Assembly: GCF_946479755.1 (NCBI RefSeq)
Contig: NZ_CAMLHC010000005.1
Span: forward strand, 1-64,000
Reading direction: 5' to 3'
Source: an uncultured Chitinophaga sp.
GTDB taxonomy: Bacteria > Bacteroidota > Bacteroidia > Chitinophagales > Chitinophagaceae
DNA length: 64,000 bases
Under the pieces are notes generated by a model, which ran no database searches, was not told where the DNA came from, and saw nothing but the letters and a program-made list of their open reading frames with translations. Positions 26,213-35,488 of the stretch are shown piece by piece (the first letter of the stretch is position 1; each line of letters begins with the position of its first letter). The translations under genes and the position numbers were made by a program.

Positions 26213-29200
26213 TTAGAAGTTATAGCTAACGCTCATACTGAATCGCTGGCCATCTTTTCTGCGATAGGTGATGATATCACCATCTTCCTTACGGTATTTG
26301 ATGGATTTTCCTGCTTTTAAAACATCGAACTTGGTCTCATCCTGTACATAGTCATGAATATTCATATAATAGCGCGTCCAATCATTCAGCAGGTTTGTCA
26401 GGTTCAGCTTCACCTCCATCTTCTTCTTTAAAAACCGGGCATACAGCTGCGCGTCCAATTGTTTGGGCGCCAGCTCATATTCCACCCGCGCCATATTCAC
26501 GTTGGCTAAATTCGTGCGGGGGCCACGGTGGTTGTAGCTTACCGTAGCACCGAAATAGTCGCCCCAATAGCCAATTCCCAGGTTCAGCAACCAGGGGGAC
26601 TGGCCGATCAATGGCCGGTCCTGGTTGGGATAGCGCATCTGCACCCGCTCAGCTTTCTGTGTTTCGGGGTTATTGATCCATTGCCAGTGACTCAATACAT
26701 TCACCTTCGACTTGAGCAATGTCCCGTTGGCATATATGAACAGATTTTTTGCCCAGTCCCTGGCGGACAGAAATGCCAGATTCTTCCGGATCTCCAGTTC
26801 CAATCCAAGATTAGTGGCATTCTCCATATTGGCAAAAGTATAGTTGGAGGCTTCCGAATGCACCAGCTCAATGGGCTTGTCCAGCTTTTTATAGTAACCC
26901 GTCAAGGAAAGGATTTCACCGGGCGACGGATACCATTCAAACCGCAGGTCCATATTGTCGATCAAGGTAGATTGGACGTGCTCACCATAGACGTAACCAT
27001 TTAGTTCAAAATCATACATCCCAAACATACCTATCTCCCGGAAATCCGGACGGATAACGGTCTTCGAATAACTTCCCCTGATATTGATCGCCTGGGTTAA
27101 ACTATAGGTGGCATTCAGCGAAGGCAGGAAGCGCCAGTTATTCTCTTTAACACCAAACCGGTGTCTTTGTACATCATTGGGGTCCGGTTCGTCCCGGTAA
27201 GATCGCCTGTATAGTTCCTCCTGCTTCGAGGTCAAATCAAAATATTCGGCCCGGACACCATATACCAGCCGCAGTTTGCTCCAGAGCTTTTGATCGGCCA
27301 TCAGGTATACTGCGTGTGACGCCATCCGGCCATCATAAAACCTCCCTCCCAGCGCATCTGCATAATAGTAAGCCTGCCCATCGCCATTGCCTATATTCTC
27401 CCGCGACAACAACTGATCATAACTTATTTCTATCGGAGGCGCCTTTTGATTGGCGGTACCAGAAGCCCAGGCCCTTGTCCAGGGCGCCATTTTGTGTATA
27501 TCCAGCGATCGCCTTTTTGTCCATGCCTGATAACCCAATTTTACCAGTGTGGAAACAGCTTTCTTTTCGCCAAATTTACGCGAAAAGGCCGCGCTCCAGT
27601 TGTAATCCGTTTCGTCTATACGCGTCCACATACGCCAGTCCTGGAAGGCGCTGTTATTGGAGGCCGCACTTTGGGTCATCAAACCAGGGGTCTGAAAATA
27701 GGGCACGTCACCAATGATGGTCGTCAGCCGGTAAGAGAGCTTACGCTCATCCAGGATCTGCTGCCTGATTTTATTCACGGTCAACGTTCCTTCGGCCTTT
27801 ATCTGCCAGGGCAACTGATATTCACCTGTCAATTGATGCTGCTGCAGGGACATGGCCTCCGGCAATTGGTAAATAAGTTTACTGGCCATCGGCTGCGAGT
27901 CGTCGTGGGGTGTCTGCACCGACTCGTTATAATTATCACTGTAGGTAGTCGCATAGATATTCTTCAGGACAACCTTAAAGTGCTTCCCCTGCCATCCCAT
28001 ATTCGCAACCAGCCCGGCGTTACTATTGAACCGGTAGGAAGTGCCGGCCCCTTTATCACCAATACCGGTACTGTCCAGGTAATTCCCACTGGTGGAAGAT
28101 CTCAGGTTATTAAATTGTACAATGTTCTGTTCATTTCTGAAATTCACAGAAGTGACAAACCCGAAGCGGCTCCCGTTTTTAAAATCATAGACACGCCCGA
28201 GTGACAAACGCATATTCTGATTGGGAGCGGCTTTGTACTTATAAGGCTTCAGCGCATCACTGTTTAATTTTTTGGATTGGGCGATGCCATCCAGGTCATT
28301 GTATTTTACGTTATCGCCAAATTCCATCGGATTGAGCGGCGTACCGTTCAGTTCGGGATCGTTTAAATGATATCCCGGAGGCGCATCTAACTGCGACGCC
28401 CGGTTGTTCCACTGCCAGGTTTTGATACCCTCCGGCATCTTCGATGATTTGTCAAAGAAACCGAAATACTCGCTGGTATGGCGTTTTCCCAGCCGATAGA
28501 AGTCTTTGCCGGTAGTTTGTGAGTTTCCACCTACACCATATTGAATCGTTGCGAAATTCTGTTCCGGAATATCGATGGTATTCACAGAGACCTGTCCGCC
28601 GGAAAATTCAGCCGAAACGTCCGGTGTCGCTGTCTTATTCACCACCACGGAACTCACCATCTCTGTGGGGATAATATCAAAAGAAAAATCACGCCTGTTT
28701 TGAGAAATACTCGGTATCACCACGCCATCCAGCATCGCCTGGTTATAGCGATCGGACATGCCACGTACCACCACATTCCGGTTATTGACGGTCGTCAACC
28801 CCGTGACACGCTTCAACACCTGCCCCATGTCATTATCGGGCGTGCGGGCTATTTGCTCGGAAGAGATGCCATCGGTAACGGAAGCGGCGTTCTTCTGGCG
28901 CGCATATAAACCCGCGACGCTCTCTTTCTTGTAGCTGCCGGTAACAACCACCTGGCCCAGTGTCTTCGTGGATGGCGCCAGCGTGATGTGAAGGCTGGTC
29001 AGCTGTCCTTCTTTCACCTCTACCTGCGTAACACGCTTGGTCTGAAAAGAGATATAGGTAACTTCTACGGTGTAAGTGCCCGGCGCTACGCTGAAGCTGT
29101 AACTACCGTCTACCCCGCTTTGTACCGCCTGGTTACGTTGCAAAATCTTTACGGTTGCTCCGGGAAGAGGCTGGCCCCTGTCGTCCAGCACTTTGCCGCC

Positions 29201-29593
29201 GATACGGCCAGGTTGCTGGCGGACAGCCCCGGGCAGGCTTGCTGTCACTGGTGGACTTACCGCCGCATTCGTTTCGGCTTCGGTAATGACCACCATCTTA
29301 TTATCAATGGCATAGCGATAAGGCAGCCCCTTAAAAAGCGTGTTGAGCACCTGTTCCAGGGTGGCATCTTTCACCTGTATGCTGACAGGCTTTGCCCTGC
29401 TGAACAGGTCCATATCGTAAAAAAAATCATACTTCGCCTGTTTCCTGATGTCCTCCAGTACGGCGTGAATAGTACTGTTCTGCCTGTTCATATTAATGCG
29501 CTGGGCAAACGTACGGGCACTCACCTGCATCAGCAAACAGGTAAGTAATAACATGGTGATCTTCATAGCACGCATGCATTGAGAAAAATTCAT
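26213..29593 (-). CDS. TonB-dependent receptor with STN domain
   Basis: A receptor of about 1126 residues. Start Met at 29593 is chosen because the longer frame (29638) adds a non-signal stretch. Met 29575 is also possible. Signal peptide ends near RTFAQ, and an STN domain (INMNRQNSTIHAVLEDIRKQAKYDFFYD) follows. A carboxypeptidase-like domain (GKVLDDRGQPLPGATVKILQ) leads to a plug with SGSYKKESVAGLYARQKNAAS- and VNTIDIPEQ-type segments, and a barrel ends MSVSYNF. The plug differs from SusC (no VVVGYGTQ signature) and is closer to FecA/CirA-type receptors. The upstream FecR and sigma genes indicate trans-envelope control. Ligand unknown. Confidence 0.92.
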   Translation of the reverse strand: MNFSQCMRAMKITMLLLTCLLMQVSARTFAQRINMNRQNSTIHAVLEDIRKQAKYDFFYDMDLFSRAKPVSIQVKDATLEQVLNTLFKGLPYRYAIDNKMVVITEAETNAAVSPPVTASLPGAVRQQPGRIGGKVLDDRGQPLPGATVKILQRNQAVQSGVDGSYSFSVAPGTYTVEVTYISFQTKRVTQVEVKEGQLTSLHITLAPSTKTLGQVVVTGSYKKESVAGLYARQKNAASVTDGISSEQIARTPDNDMGQVLKRVTGLTTVNNRNVVVRGMSDRYNQAMLDGVVIPSISQNRRDFSFDIIPTEMVSSVVVNKTATPDVSAEFSGGQVSVNTIDIPEQNFATIQYGVGGNSQTTGKDFYRLGKRHTSEYFGFFDKSSKMPEGIKTWQWNNRASQLDAPPGYHLNDPELNGTPLNPMEFGDNVKYNDLDGIAQSKKLNSDALKPYKYKAAPNQNMRLSLGRVYDFKNGSRFGFVTSVNFRNEQNIVQFNNLRSSTSGNYLDSTGIGDKGAGTSYRFNSNAGLVANMGWQGKHFKVVLKNIYATTYSDNYNESVQTPHDDSQPMASKLIYQLPEAMSLQQHQLTGEYQLPWQIKAEGTLTVNKIRQQILDERKLSYRLTTIIGDVPYFQTPGLMTQSAASNNSAFQDWRMWTRIDETDYNWSAAFSRKFGEKKAVSTLVKLGYQAWTKRRSLDIHKMAPWTRAWASGTANQKAPPIEISYDQLLSRENIGNGDGQAYYYADALGGRFYDGRMASHAVYLMADQKLWSKLRLVYGVRAEYFDLTSKQEELYRRSYRDEPDPNDVQRHRFGVKENNWRFLPSLNATYSLTQAINIRGSYSKTVIRPDFREIGMFGMYDFELNGYVYGEHVQSTLIDNMDLRFEWYPSPGEILSLTGYYKKLDKPIELVHSEASNYTFANMENATNLGLELEIRKNLAFLSARDWAKNLFIYANGTLLKSKVNVLSHWQWINNPETQKAERVQMRYPNQDRPLIGQSPWLLNLGIGYWGDYFGATVSYNHRGPRTNLANVNMARVEYELAPKQLDAQLYARFLKKKMEVKLNLTNLLNDWTRYYMNIHDYVQDETKFDVLKAGKSIKYRKEDGDIITYRRKDGQRFSMSVSYNF

Positions 29594-29666
29594 ACTTTTG
29601 TTAGTGTTAAATCGTATTGATGATAATTGTTGTCGCAATGTCTCCGATAAGCATTTAACGAATCCG

Positions 29667-29692
29667 GCCAGAGGTGTTCCACCACCTTTGGC
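29667..29692 (-). promoter_or_regulatory. Stem-loop in TonB-receptor leader
   Basis: On the minus-strand RNA the bases form 4 pairs, one A-C mismatch, 5 pairs and a 6-base loop. The element ends 73 bases before the receptor start and lacks a following U-run. Its position and shape match the hairpins before the other two STN-receptor genes in this window. Confidence 0.35.
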
Positions 29693-29727
29693 TATTTTGT
29701 TTATAGCCTATCCGTAATTAGTTTGTA

Positions 29728-30891
29728 TCAATCTGTCACGATTAACCTCCTTTTTTTAACGGTTACGGTTGCCTTCTTAGTCGATTGTATCATTTTTACG
29801 ATAGCGGATAGTGGCTGTGAGCGGGACACCATACCGTTGAAACGCAGCTTGCCGATATGCGAAGGATATTCCACCTCGACATCATACCAACGCTCCACCT
29901 GACGCAGGATGCTTTCGAGTGTTTCACCCCGGAAAACAAAATCCCCGTTTACCCACGCCAGTTGCTGTTGTATGTCTGCCGGTTGTACGTCGAGTTGCTT
30001 TGCCAGAACGGCCTGTTGCCCCGGCTTTAATAAGGCAGACTGTCCGCCGGCCGATCTTATTTTAACGCTGCCCTCCACCAGTGTTGTTCTGATGGCCGTT
30101 TCATCGCCGTAGGCATTGATATTAAAATGTGTCCCCAATACCTGCACTTCCTGTCCGGCCGTTTCCACGAAAAAGGGTACATTTCCTTTTCCACCGGGCA
30201 GGCGCATTTTTTCAATTTCGAAGTAAACCTCACCCGTCATTTTTACCCGGCGTTCCTTATCCGAAAACCGTACGGGATAAATCAGGGAAGATGCTGCGTT
30301 GAGCATAGCGACAGAGCCGTCCGGCAAAGTTACCCGGTATTGGCCGCCGTTGGGAGTCGTAATGGTATTGACCGCCGGGGATGTAGCCTCCGGTCTTTTG
30401 CCAGCGTTGTAACGGATATGGCCCTCCGTATCTTTTTCGATGCGTACGCCTCCCTCCGTGGCGATAATCCCTTTTTGCGCATCACCAAGCGTAATTACTG
30501 AGCCATCTGCCAGCGTCAGGCGGGCCTTGCGCTCGCCGGGCAGGATATCTTCCCGTTGCGCAAGTTGGCCGTTGTTGATTTTCCTGCCTGCCCAAAACCA
30601 ATACATACCGGCCGACAGGGAAAATCCTATTAAAAGCGCCGCTGCTACGCGCCGCATATTACCGAAACGGAAACGCTTTGCCGGACGGGCTGTTATGTGT
30701 TCGTTTATCCTTTGACGTATATCAACGCCCAGTTGCCCGTCCGGGCCAGGCGATGCCTCTTCGGCCGTGGCCGCGAGTTCTTCTTTCAGAAGATCATCAT
30801 ACGCCTGCCTGAGCGCCGCCGCTTCATCAGGACTGAGGGCTTGTCCGCTGGCATGTTTCTGTAATAGTTTGCTGAATATATCGTTGTCCAT
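29728..30891 (-). CDS. FecR-family anti-sigma factor
   Basis: A 387-residue FecR protein with a cytosolic N-terminus (KLLQKHASGQALSPDEAAALRQAY), a transmembrane helix at about 85-105 (AALLIGFSLSAGMYWFW), a FecR domain (DILPGERKARLTLADGSVITL, TTPNGGQYRVTLPDGSVAMLNA) and a C-terminal STN-interacting part (DFVFRGETLESILRQVERWYDVEVEYP). It relays receptor occupancy to the sigma factor encoded upstream. Confidence 0.93.
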   Translation of the reverse strand: MDNDIFSKLLQKHASGQALSPDEAAALRQAYDDLLKEELAATAEEASPGPDGQLGVDIRQRINEHITARPAKRFRFGNMRRVAAALLIGFSLSAGMYWFWAGRKINNGQLAQREDILPGERKARLTLADGSVITLGDAQKGIIATEGGVRIEKDTEGHIRYNAGKRPEATSPAVNTITTPNGGQYRVTLPDGSVAMLNAASSLIYPVRFSDKERRVKMTGEVYFEIEKMRLPGGKGNVPFFVETAGQEVQVLGTHFNINAYGDETAIRTTLVEGSVKIRSAGGQSALLKPGQQAVLAKQLDVQPADIQQQLAWVNGDFVFRGETLESILRQVERWYDVEVEYPSHIGKLRFNGMVSRSQPLSAIVKMIQSTKKATVTVKKRRLIVTD

Positions 30892-31047
30892 CTTTCCATT
30901 TTGTACAAGGATGATGCATCCCGCTATATATACAATCCAAAAACAGGGAGGAACCCTTGGTTGACAGGGTTACTTTTTTTAAAAAAGTTGTAACAAGATA
31001 ATTTTCAGTCAGACAGATCACTTATATCAGCTGAATGGAGATATCGC

Positions 31048-31614
31048 TTAAAAGAGAAAGAACAGCAGGAAGAGCGTTGCCCTGCTGATACCCTGACGGA
31101 TGCGCCTGAGCGCTGTAGACACGTGGTATTCTACGGTTTTGGGAGAAATGCCAAGCTCCGTGGCAATACGTTTGATGGAAAATTCTTCCCGTCTGCTCAT
31201 GGTGTATACCCTGCGGCATTGGTCGGGCAGGTTGTCCACGCAGGTTTCCACCTGCAGCTGTAATTGTCTTGTTCTGATGGGTTCATCTGCTTCTCCGGCA
31301 AGCGGTTCGGGGAAGCCGGCCTGCTCTATGCTTTCTTTTGCCTGTAGCTGTTTCAGGTTTTTGAGCACCAGGTGGTAGGAGGTGGTGAACAGCCAGCCTT
31401 TAATATTGATAGGTAAGATGGTGTCCCAGTTTTCCCAGAGGCGCACAAACGTATCCTGTACAACGTCCTCGGCAGCCTGTTCATCTTTTAAGATGCGAAA
31501 AGCGGTCCGGTACAAAGGTTTCCAATAGCGGTCATAGAGCTGATCAAACGTAACGGCATCTTCGCGCTGAGATGTTGCTGCTGATCGGGAATATGCCGTA
31601 TTGCTCGTTTCCAC
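31048..31614 (-). CDS. ECF RNA polymerase sigma factor
   Basis: A 188-residue sigma-70 family factor starting with GTG. Region 2 is FDQLYDRYWKPLYRTAFRILKDEQAAEDVVQDTFVRLWENW. Region 4 contains FSIKRIATELGISPKTVEYHVSTALRRIRQG, the helix-turn-helix. A C-terminal hydrophobic tail (ATLFLLFFLF) is seen, as in several Bacteroidota FecI-like sigmas. It heads the sigma-FecR-receptor-lipoprotein group. A good -7 promoter box lies 23 bases upstream. Confidence 0.92.
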   Translation of the reverse strand: METSNTAYSRSAATSQREDAVTFDQLYDRYWKPLYRTAFRILKDEQAAEDVVQDTFVRLWENWDTILPINIKGWLFTTSYHLVLKNLKQLQAKESIEQAGFPEPLAGEADEPIRTRQLQLQVETCVDNLPDQCRRVYTMSRREEFSIKRIATELGISPKTVEYHVSTALRRIRQGISRATLFLLFFLF

Positions 31615-31636
31615 TGCTTTTGCCTTTGGTCAGCGT

Positions 31637-31644
31637 CAAAATTA
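31637..31644 (-). promoter_or_regulatory. Promoter -7 element of the sigma gene
   Basis: On the minus strand TAATTTTG is a perfect match to TAnnTTTG. A TTATG about 21 bases upstream may be the -33 element. The expected start of transcription is about 17 bases before the GTG start codon. Confidence 0.5.
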
Positions 31645-31845
31645 TCAGTTAGATCTCAGGCATTACATAATATGCTATTAAGTTTATATTAATTCACGGG
31701 CAGGCCCCTCCTTATTATACGGATCTTCCATATTCCGGCGCAGGATATGCTCCGGAATTCTATAGCGCGCAGATCTCCCCTTATGATACCAGGCCTCTAA
31801 TCAAACTCCCGGTAACCAGGGATACCACGGCCACCCTAATTTGTT

Positions 31846-31853
31846 TATTTTTG
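31846..31853 (+). promoter_or_regulatory. Promoter -7 element before hydrolase gene
   Basis: TATTTTTG fits TAnnTTTG and lies 44 bases before the start codon of the alpha/beta hydrolase. No clear -33 TTTG is seen at the usual distance. Confidence 0.35.
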
Positions 31854-31897
31854 ACCTATTTAGCAGCTGTAAGGCAGCATTACACAAAACACCCGAT

Positions 31898-32839
31898 ATG
31901 AAAAAATCATTCATTGCGTTGAGCCTTGTCACAGGGTTATTTATTGCCTGTGGCCCTACTTCTAAGCCACCGGTGGAAGCTACTGCGGAGGTTTCTTTAA
32001 AAGAAGCCCGCAAAGGTTTCACCACAAAAATTGTGAAAATAAATGAGCTGAGGGACCCGGTGGAGGAACCACCAAAAGCGCTTTTCAGTACCGTGACCTT
32101 TCCTTCGCCTATCGGTAATATGCGGGCGTATGTAGGTACCATCCCGCAAGACGGCAAACTGCATCCCGCGATGATATGGATAAGCGGCGGCTGGGGAAAC
32201 ACCATCGACAACCTCTGCTGGACGCCCCAGGAGCCGAACAACGACCAGTCTGCCGCAGCCATCCGGGAAGCCGGTATAGTCATGATGTATCCTTCGCAAA
32301 GAGGCGCGCACGACAACCCCGGATCAGACGAAGCCATGTACGGTGAAGTAGATGATATTATCGCCGCGGCAAACTGGCTGGCGAGCCAACCCGGTATCGA
32401 CCCCAAACGCATCTACCTTGGCGGACACAGCACCGGCGGTACCAAAGTATTGCTCGCCGCCGAATATGGACATCCTTTCCGTGCTGTCTTCAGCCTCGGC
32501 CCTATCGCCGATATCAGCGGCCTAAGCCCGGAAAACCTGACCTTCGATACCCATAACAAAAAGGAATTTGAAATGCGTTCACCGATCTACTGGCTGAACG
32601 GTATCGCCAGCCCGGTGTTTGCTTTTGAAGGGACAGGTGGTAACTACGAAGAATTAAAAAGCCTGGAGACCGCGGCCGCAGAACAGAAAATTTCACGCCT
32701 GCATTGTTACCCCCTGGCCGGCCATGATCACTTTACGGTAGTTGGGCCAGCATGCAGGATCATCGGCAAAAAAGTGGCAGCCGATACTGCCAGCCAGGTC
32801 AATATTGCTTTCACGAAAGAGGAACTCGATAATTTGTAA
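31898..32839 (+). CDS. Alpha/beta hydrolase lipoprotein
   Basis: An exported hydrolase of about 313 residues. Start 31898 gives a lipoprotein signal ending LFIAC. The upstream frame to 31841 carries no signal. The nucleophile elbow GGHSTGG (Ser178), a preceding oxyanion-type segment MIWISGGWGNT and a late His in LAGHDHFTVV match the prolyl-oligopeptidase/dienelactone-hydrolase group of alpha/beta hydrolases. It is probably an esterase or peptidase on the cell envelope; the substrate is unknown. It is a single gene with its own promoter-like box and a hairpin after the stop. Confidence 0.82.
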   Translation: MKKSFIALSLVTGLFIACGPTSKPPVEATAEVSLKEARKGFTTKIVKINELRDPVEEPPKALFSTVTFPSPIGNMRAYVGTIPQDGKLHPAMIWISGGWGNTIDNLCWTPQEPNNDQSAAAIREAGIVMMYPSQRGAHDNPGSDEAMYGEVDDIIAAANWLASQPGIDPKRIYLGGHSTGGTKVLLAAEYGHPFRAVFSLGPIADISGLSPENLTFDTHNKKEFEMRSPIYWLNGIASPVFAFEGTGGNYEELKSLETAAAEQKISRLHCYPLAGHDHFTVVGPACRIIGKKVAADTASQVNIAFTKEELDNL

Positions 32840-32842
32840 TCA

Positions 32843-32880
32843 TAAGCCTTGCAACTTTTGCAAGGCTTACATTTCATTCC
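32843..32880 (+). terminator. Probable terminator after hydrolase gene
   Basis: A perfect 12-bp stem (32843-32854 with 32858-32869) with a 3-base loop starts four bases behind the stop. The T-tail is weak (CATTTCATTCC). Confidence 0.65.
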
Positions 32881-32967
32881 CCGCCGTTAAAACCACGATC
32901 AGAACACCTCAGTCCCCATTTTGCTCATTTCGCACGCTGTTGAACGCCGCCAAAGGAAATACCCCCT

Positions 32968-32974
32968 TACTTTG
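32968..32974 (+). promoter_or_regulatory. Possible promoter -7 element before P460 gene
   Basis: TACTTTG, the same seven-base box as before tRNA-Pro, lies 17 bases before the start codon of the heme-binding/P460 gene. A -33 element at the usual spacing is not evident. Confidence 0.3.
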
Positions 32975-32991
32975 TATCAAACAAAGCGTTC

Positions 32992-33933
32992 ATGAAAAAT
33001 AAAAAAACGAAGGTAATCGTGGTGGTCGTTGCTGTTTTGCTGCTCCTGCAATTTGTCAGGCCCAACATCAGTAACCGGTCAACCGAAACGTCGCCGGACA
33101 CCTTCCCGGATGAGGTGGCTGCTATCCTCCAACGGTCCTGCTACGACTGTCACTCCAATACCGTCCATCTCCGCTGGTTCGATCGTATCACACCCGTCAA
33201 CTGGCTGGTGGCCGATCACATACAACGTGGCAGAAGCGTTTTAAATTTCTCCCTGTGGGACCAAATACCCAAACCGGAACAGGCGGCCAAACTCTGGGAA
33301 TCGGTGAACCAGGTCATTGCCGGCGTGATGCCCCTGGAGAGCTATACCTCCCTGCATCCTGAAGCAAAAATTACGGCCAGCGATCTGCAGGTACTCAAAA
33401 AATACGTTGTCACGCTTGCCCCGAAACAACAGCCGGACACCGCTAAAAACAAAGCACTGGATGCCCAGTACGCTCAATGGACTACCTCCACGGAAAATAT
33501 GCCGGTGCAGTTACCCGTAGCACTCAACGGCGTGCCGTATATCCCTGAATACAAAGACTGGGCACCTATCAGCACCACCCTGCGGGTGGACAATGGTACC
33601 ATCAGGATCATCTATGGAAATGCTATCGCTGTTGAAGCTATCCGGCAACATGAAACCAACCCATGGCCCAACGGCAGCATCCTCGCGAAGGTAGCGTGGG
33701 ACCAGCTGACTACCGCAGAAGGGAACATTACCGCCGGCGCATTTAAACAGGTGGAATATATGATCAAGGACAAGGAAAAATATGCTTCGACAGAAGGCTG
33801 GGGATGGGCGCGGTTTAAAACACCCGCGTTAAAACCTTATGGTACCAATGCCCTGTTTACAACAGAATGTATCAACTGCCACCGCCCCGTTAAAAACAAT
33901 GACTTCGTTTTCACCGCACCCATCCAACATTAA
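32992..33933 (+). CDS. Heme-binding domain / cytochrome P460 fusion
   Basis: A 313-residue exported cytochrome. An N-terminal membrane anchor (about residues 7-22) is followed by a heme-binding domain with C50-Y-D-C-H54 and the typical VNWLVADHIQRGRSVLNFSLW segment. The C-terminal half (about 165-313) is cytochrome P460-like, with a second heme motif C293-I-N-C-H297 near the end. P460 proteins in other bacteria act on hydroxylamine or NO, but most Bacteroidota members are uncharacterised. A small lipoprotein gene follows one base after the stop, so the two are translated together. Confidence 0.85.
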   Translation: MKNKKTKVIVVVVAVLLLLQFVRPNISNRSTETSPDTFPDEVAAILQRSCYDCHSNTVHLRWFDRITPVNWLVADHIQRGRSVLNFSLWDQIPKPEQAAKLWESVNQVIAGVMPLESYTSLHPEAKITASDLQVLKKYVVTLAPKQQPDTAKNKALDAQYAQWTTSTENMPVQLPVALNGVPYIPEYKDWAPISTTLRVDNGTIRIIYGNAIAVEAIRQHETNPWPNGSILAKVAWDQLTTAEGNITAGAFKQVEYMIKDKEKYASTEGWGWARFKTPALKPYGTNALFTTECINCHRPVKNNDFVFTAPIQH

Positions 33934-33934
33934 T

Positions 33935-34408
33935 ATGAAAAATACACTCATTATTTGCCTGTTGCTGCTCTCCGCCTGCCGGCAAAAACCGGCCGAAAAC
34001 CGGAACGATCCCGCTGCCATCCCCGCTTCCTTTGGGCTGGAGGCTATGCATCTTAAAACAATCACCACTTTTATAAACCTCAAAGAAGGGAAAACCAGCA
34101 CCCTCTTCGGAAATTCCGCCGCGTACGAAACCATGAAGGATACCACCGCCATCGTGGAAGGTGAAAAGAAACTGGTACTGGTAACCTGGAAGCTGGCCGA
34201 CGATCCCGTATGGTTTGGAGCGATGACGCCCGGCGAATTCCTTTCGATAGAAACACTCACCACGCTCAACCTGCGAAGCCCTGACCCGGCTGCAGATTAT
34301 CAGAAGCTCAACGGTAAGTCCTTAACCAGGGACAACACCATCAATGAGCAACAGCAGACAGAAAGGGTCCATTTGATAATATCGCAGCAACCAGCGATCA
34401 CACCATAA
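33935..34408 (+). CDS. Small lipoprotein, P460-associated, unknown
   Basis: A 157-residue lipoprotein. Start 33935 gives MKNTLIICLLLLSAC, a clear lipobox. The open frame before it overlaps the P460 gene and is ignored. The body has no motif I recognise (NLKEGKTSTLFGNSAAYETM, KKLVLVTWKLADDPVWFGAMTPGEFLSIETL). Its start lies one base past the P460 stop, so it may be a partner or folding factor of that cytochrome. Confidence 0.72.
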   Translation: MKNTLIICLLLLSACRQKPAENRNDPAAIPASFGLEAMHLKTITTFINLKEGKTSTLFGNSAAYETMKDTTAIVEGEKKLVLVTWKLADDPVWFGAMTPGEFLSIETLTTLNLRSPDPAADYQKLNGKSLTRDNTINEQQQTERVHLIISQQPAITP

Positions 34409-34459
34409 TCAGAAAAAGAGACTACCTTTCATCGCTGTAACATTAAACACCGGCATCCA

Positions 34460-35488
34460 ATGAGATGGAATAACCATATTTTCCAGGTATCAACCAGCAT
34501 CATCTGGTTAAGCTCCCTCTTTATGGGGATACTGGCTTCCATACCTAAAATCCTGCAGCTGAACATCACCTTCACGGAGCTGGCGGTAGACGCGTCCATC
34601 GCGTTTTTATTCTCCCTTTTTGTATGGTATGTCAACCTGTGTTCTTTACCTACGTTCTCCATCGTCACCATGGCCAAAGCGAAGATCATCAGGAAACTGG
34701 CCTTAAGCCTGCTGCTGGGCATGGTGGTGATGGCCATCCTGGTGCTTTTTCATCAGCTGGCATTTCCCCGTTATTCTTTCTCTTCTATGTTGATGATGTA
34801 CCAGTTCAGAGGCATTCTCATCAATCTCACCATATCGATGGTCGTCTTTTTCCTTTATCAGAATTTCGACGCCCAACAGGTGAAGCTTCAAATGGAGAGA
34901 TTAAAATCGGAAAATATCCATGCACAGTATGCATTGCTTAAACAACAGATCGATCCGCATTTTCTGTTCAACAGCCTGAACACTTTAAAATCCATGATCG
35001 ACATCCAGGACACCGAAGCCGGCGAATTCGTCGTTAAACTTTCAGACTTCTATCGATTCTCGCTGGAAAGCAGGAAAGAAGACCTGATCGCCTTATCCCG
35101 GGAAACGGAAGTGCTGGAGGCATACCTGTTTCTGCTGCATTCACGCTATGAGGACAGTATCGTAGTCCACCTCGGAATCAACGAGCAGTCCATGCACAGC
35201 TTCATCCCTCCCTTTACGCTGCAGCTGCTCGTGGAAAACTGTATCAAACACAATGCGTTTACCCAAAAGAAACCTTTATTTATAGATATTTACACCGAAG
35301 ATGATCACCTGATCGTTAAAAACAATTACCAGTTCCGGGAAAATGAACAATCGGCCGGCGTGGGGCTGGACAACATCAAAGGGAGATACGGCTTCATCAG
35401 TCAACAGGAAGTAGCTGTCATTAAATCAGACAGTCATTTTATCGTTAAACTACCGCTGATATATGAAAATACTGATCATAGAAGATGA
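34460..35488 (+). CDS. LytS-type sensor histidine kinase
   Basis: A 342-residue membrane kinase with about four transmembrane segments (residues 10-135), a short coiled linker (VKLQMERLKSENIHAQYALL) and a His_kinase domain with IDPHFLFNSLNTLKSM. The ATPase N-box is VENCIKHN and the glycine motif AGVGLDNIKGRYG. The last 26 bases overlap the LytTR regulator gene in another frame, so the two are tightly coupled. Signal unknown. The operon could include the P460 and lipoprotein genes, as only 51 bases separate them. Confidence 0.92.
   Translation: MRWNNHIFQVSTSIIWLSSLFMGILASIPKILQLNITFTELAVDASIAFLFSLFVWYVNLCSLPTFSIVTMAKAKIIRKLALSLLLGMVVMAILVLFHQLAFPRYSFSSMLMMYQFRGILINLTISMVVFFLYQNFDAQQVKLQMERLKSENIHAQYALLKQQIDPHFLFNSLNTLKSMIDIQDTEAGEFVVKLSDFYRFSLESRKEDLIALSRETEVLEAYLFLLHSRYEDSIVVHLGINEQSMHSFIPPFTLQLLVENCIKHNAFTQKKPLFIDIYTEDDHLIVKNNYQFRENEQSAGVGLDNIKGRYGFISQQEVAVIKSDSHFIVKLPLIYENTDHRR

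Noticed and set aside
31645..31840. Possible small gene in the gap upstream of the hydrolase
   Set aside because: No open frame with a plausible start or motif. Only a promoter-like box is visible at its end.
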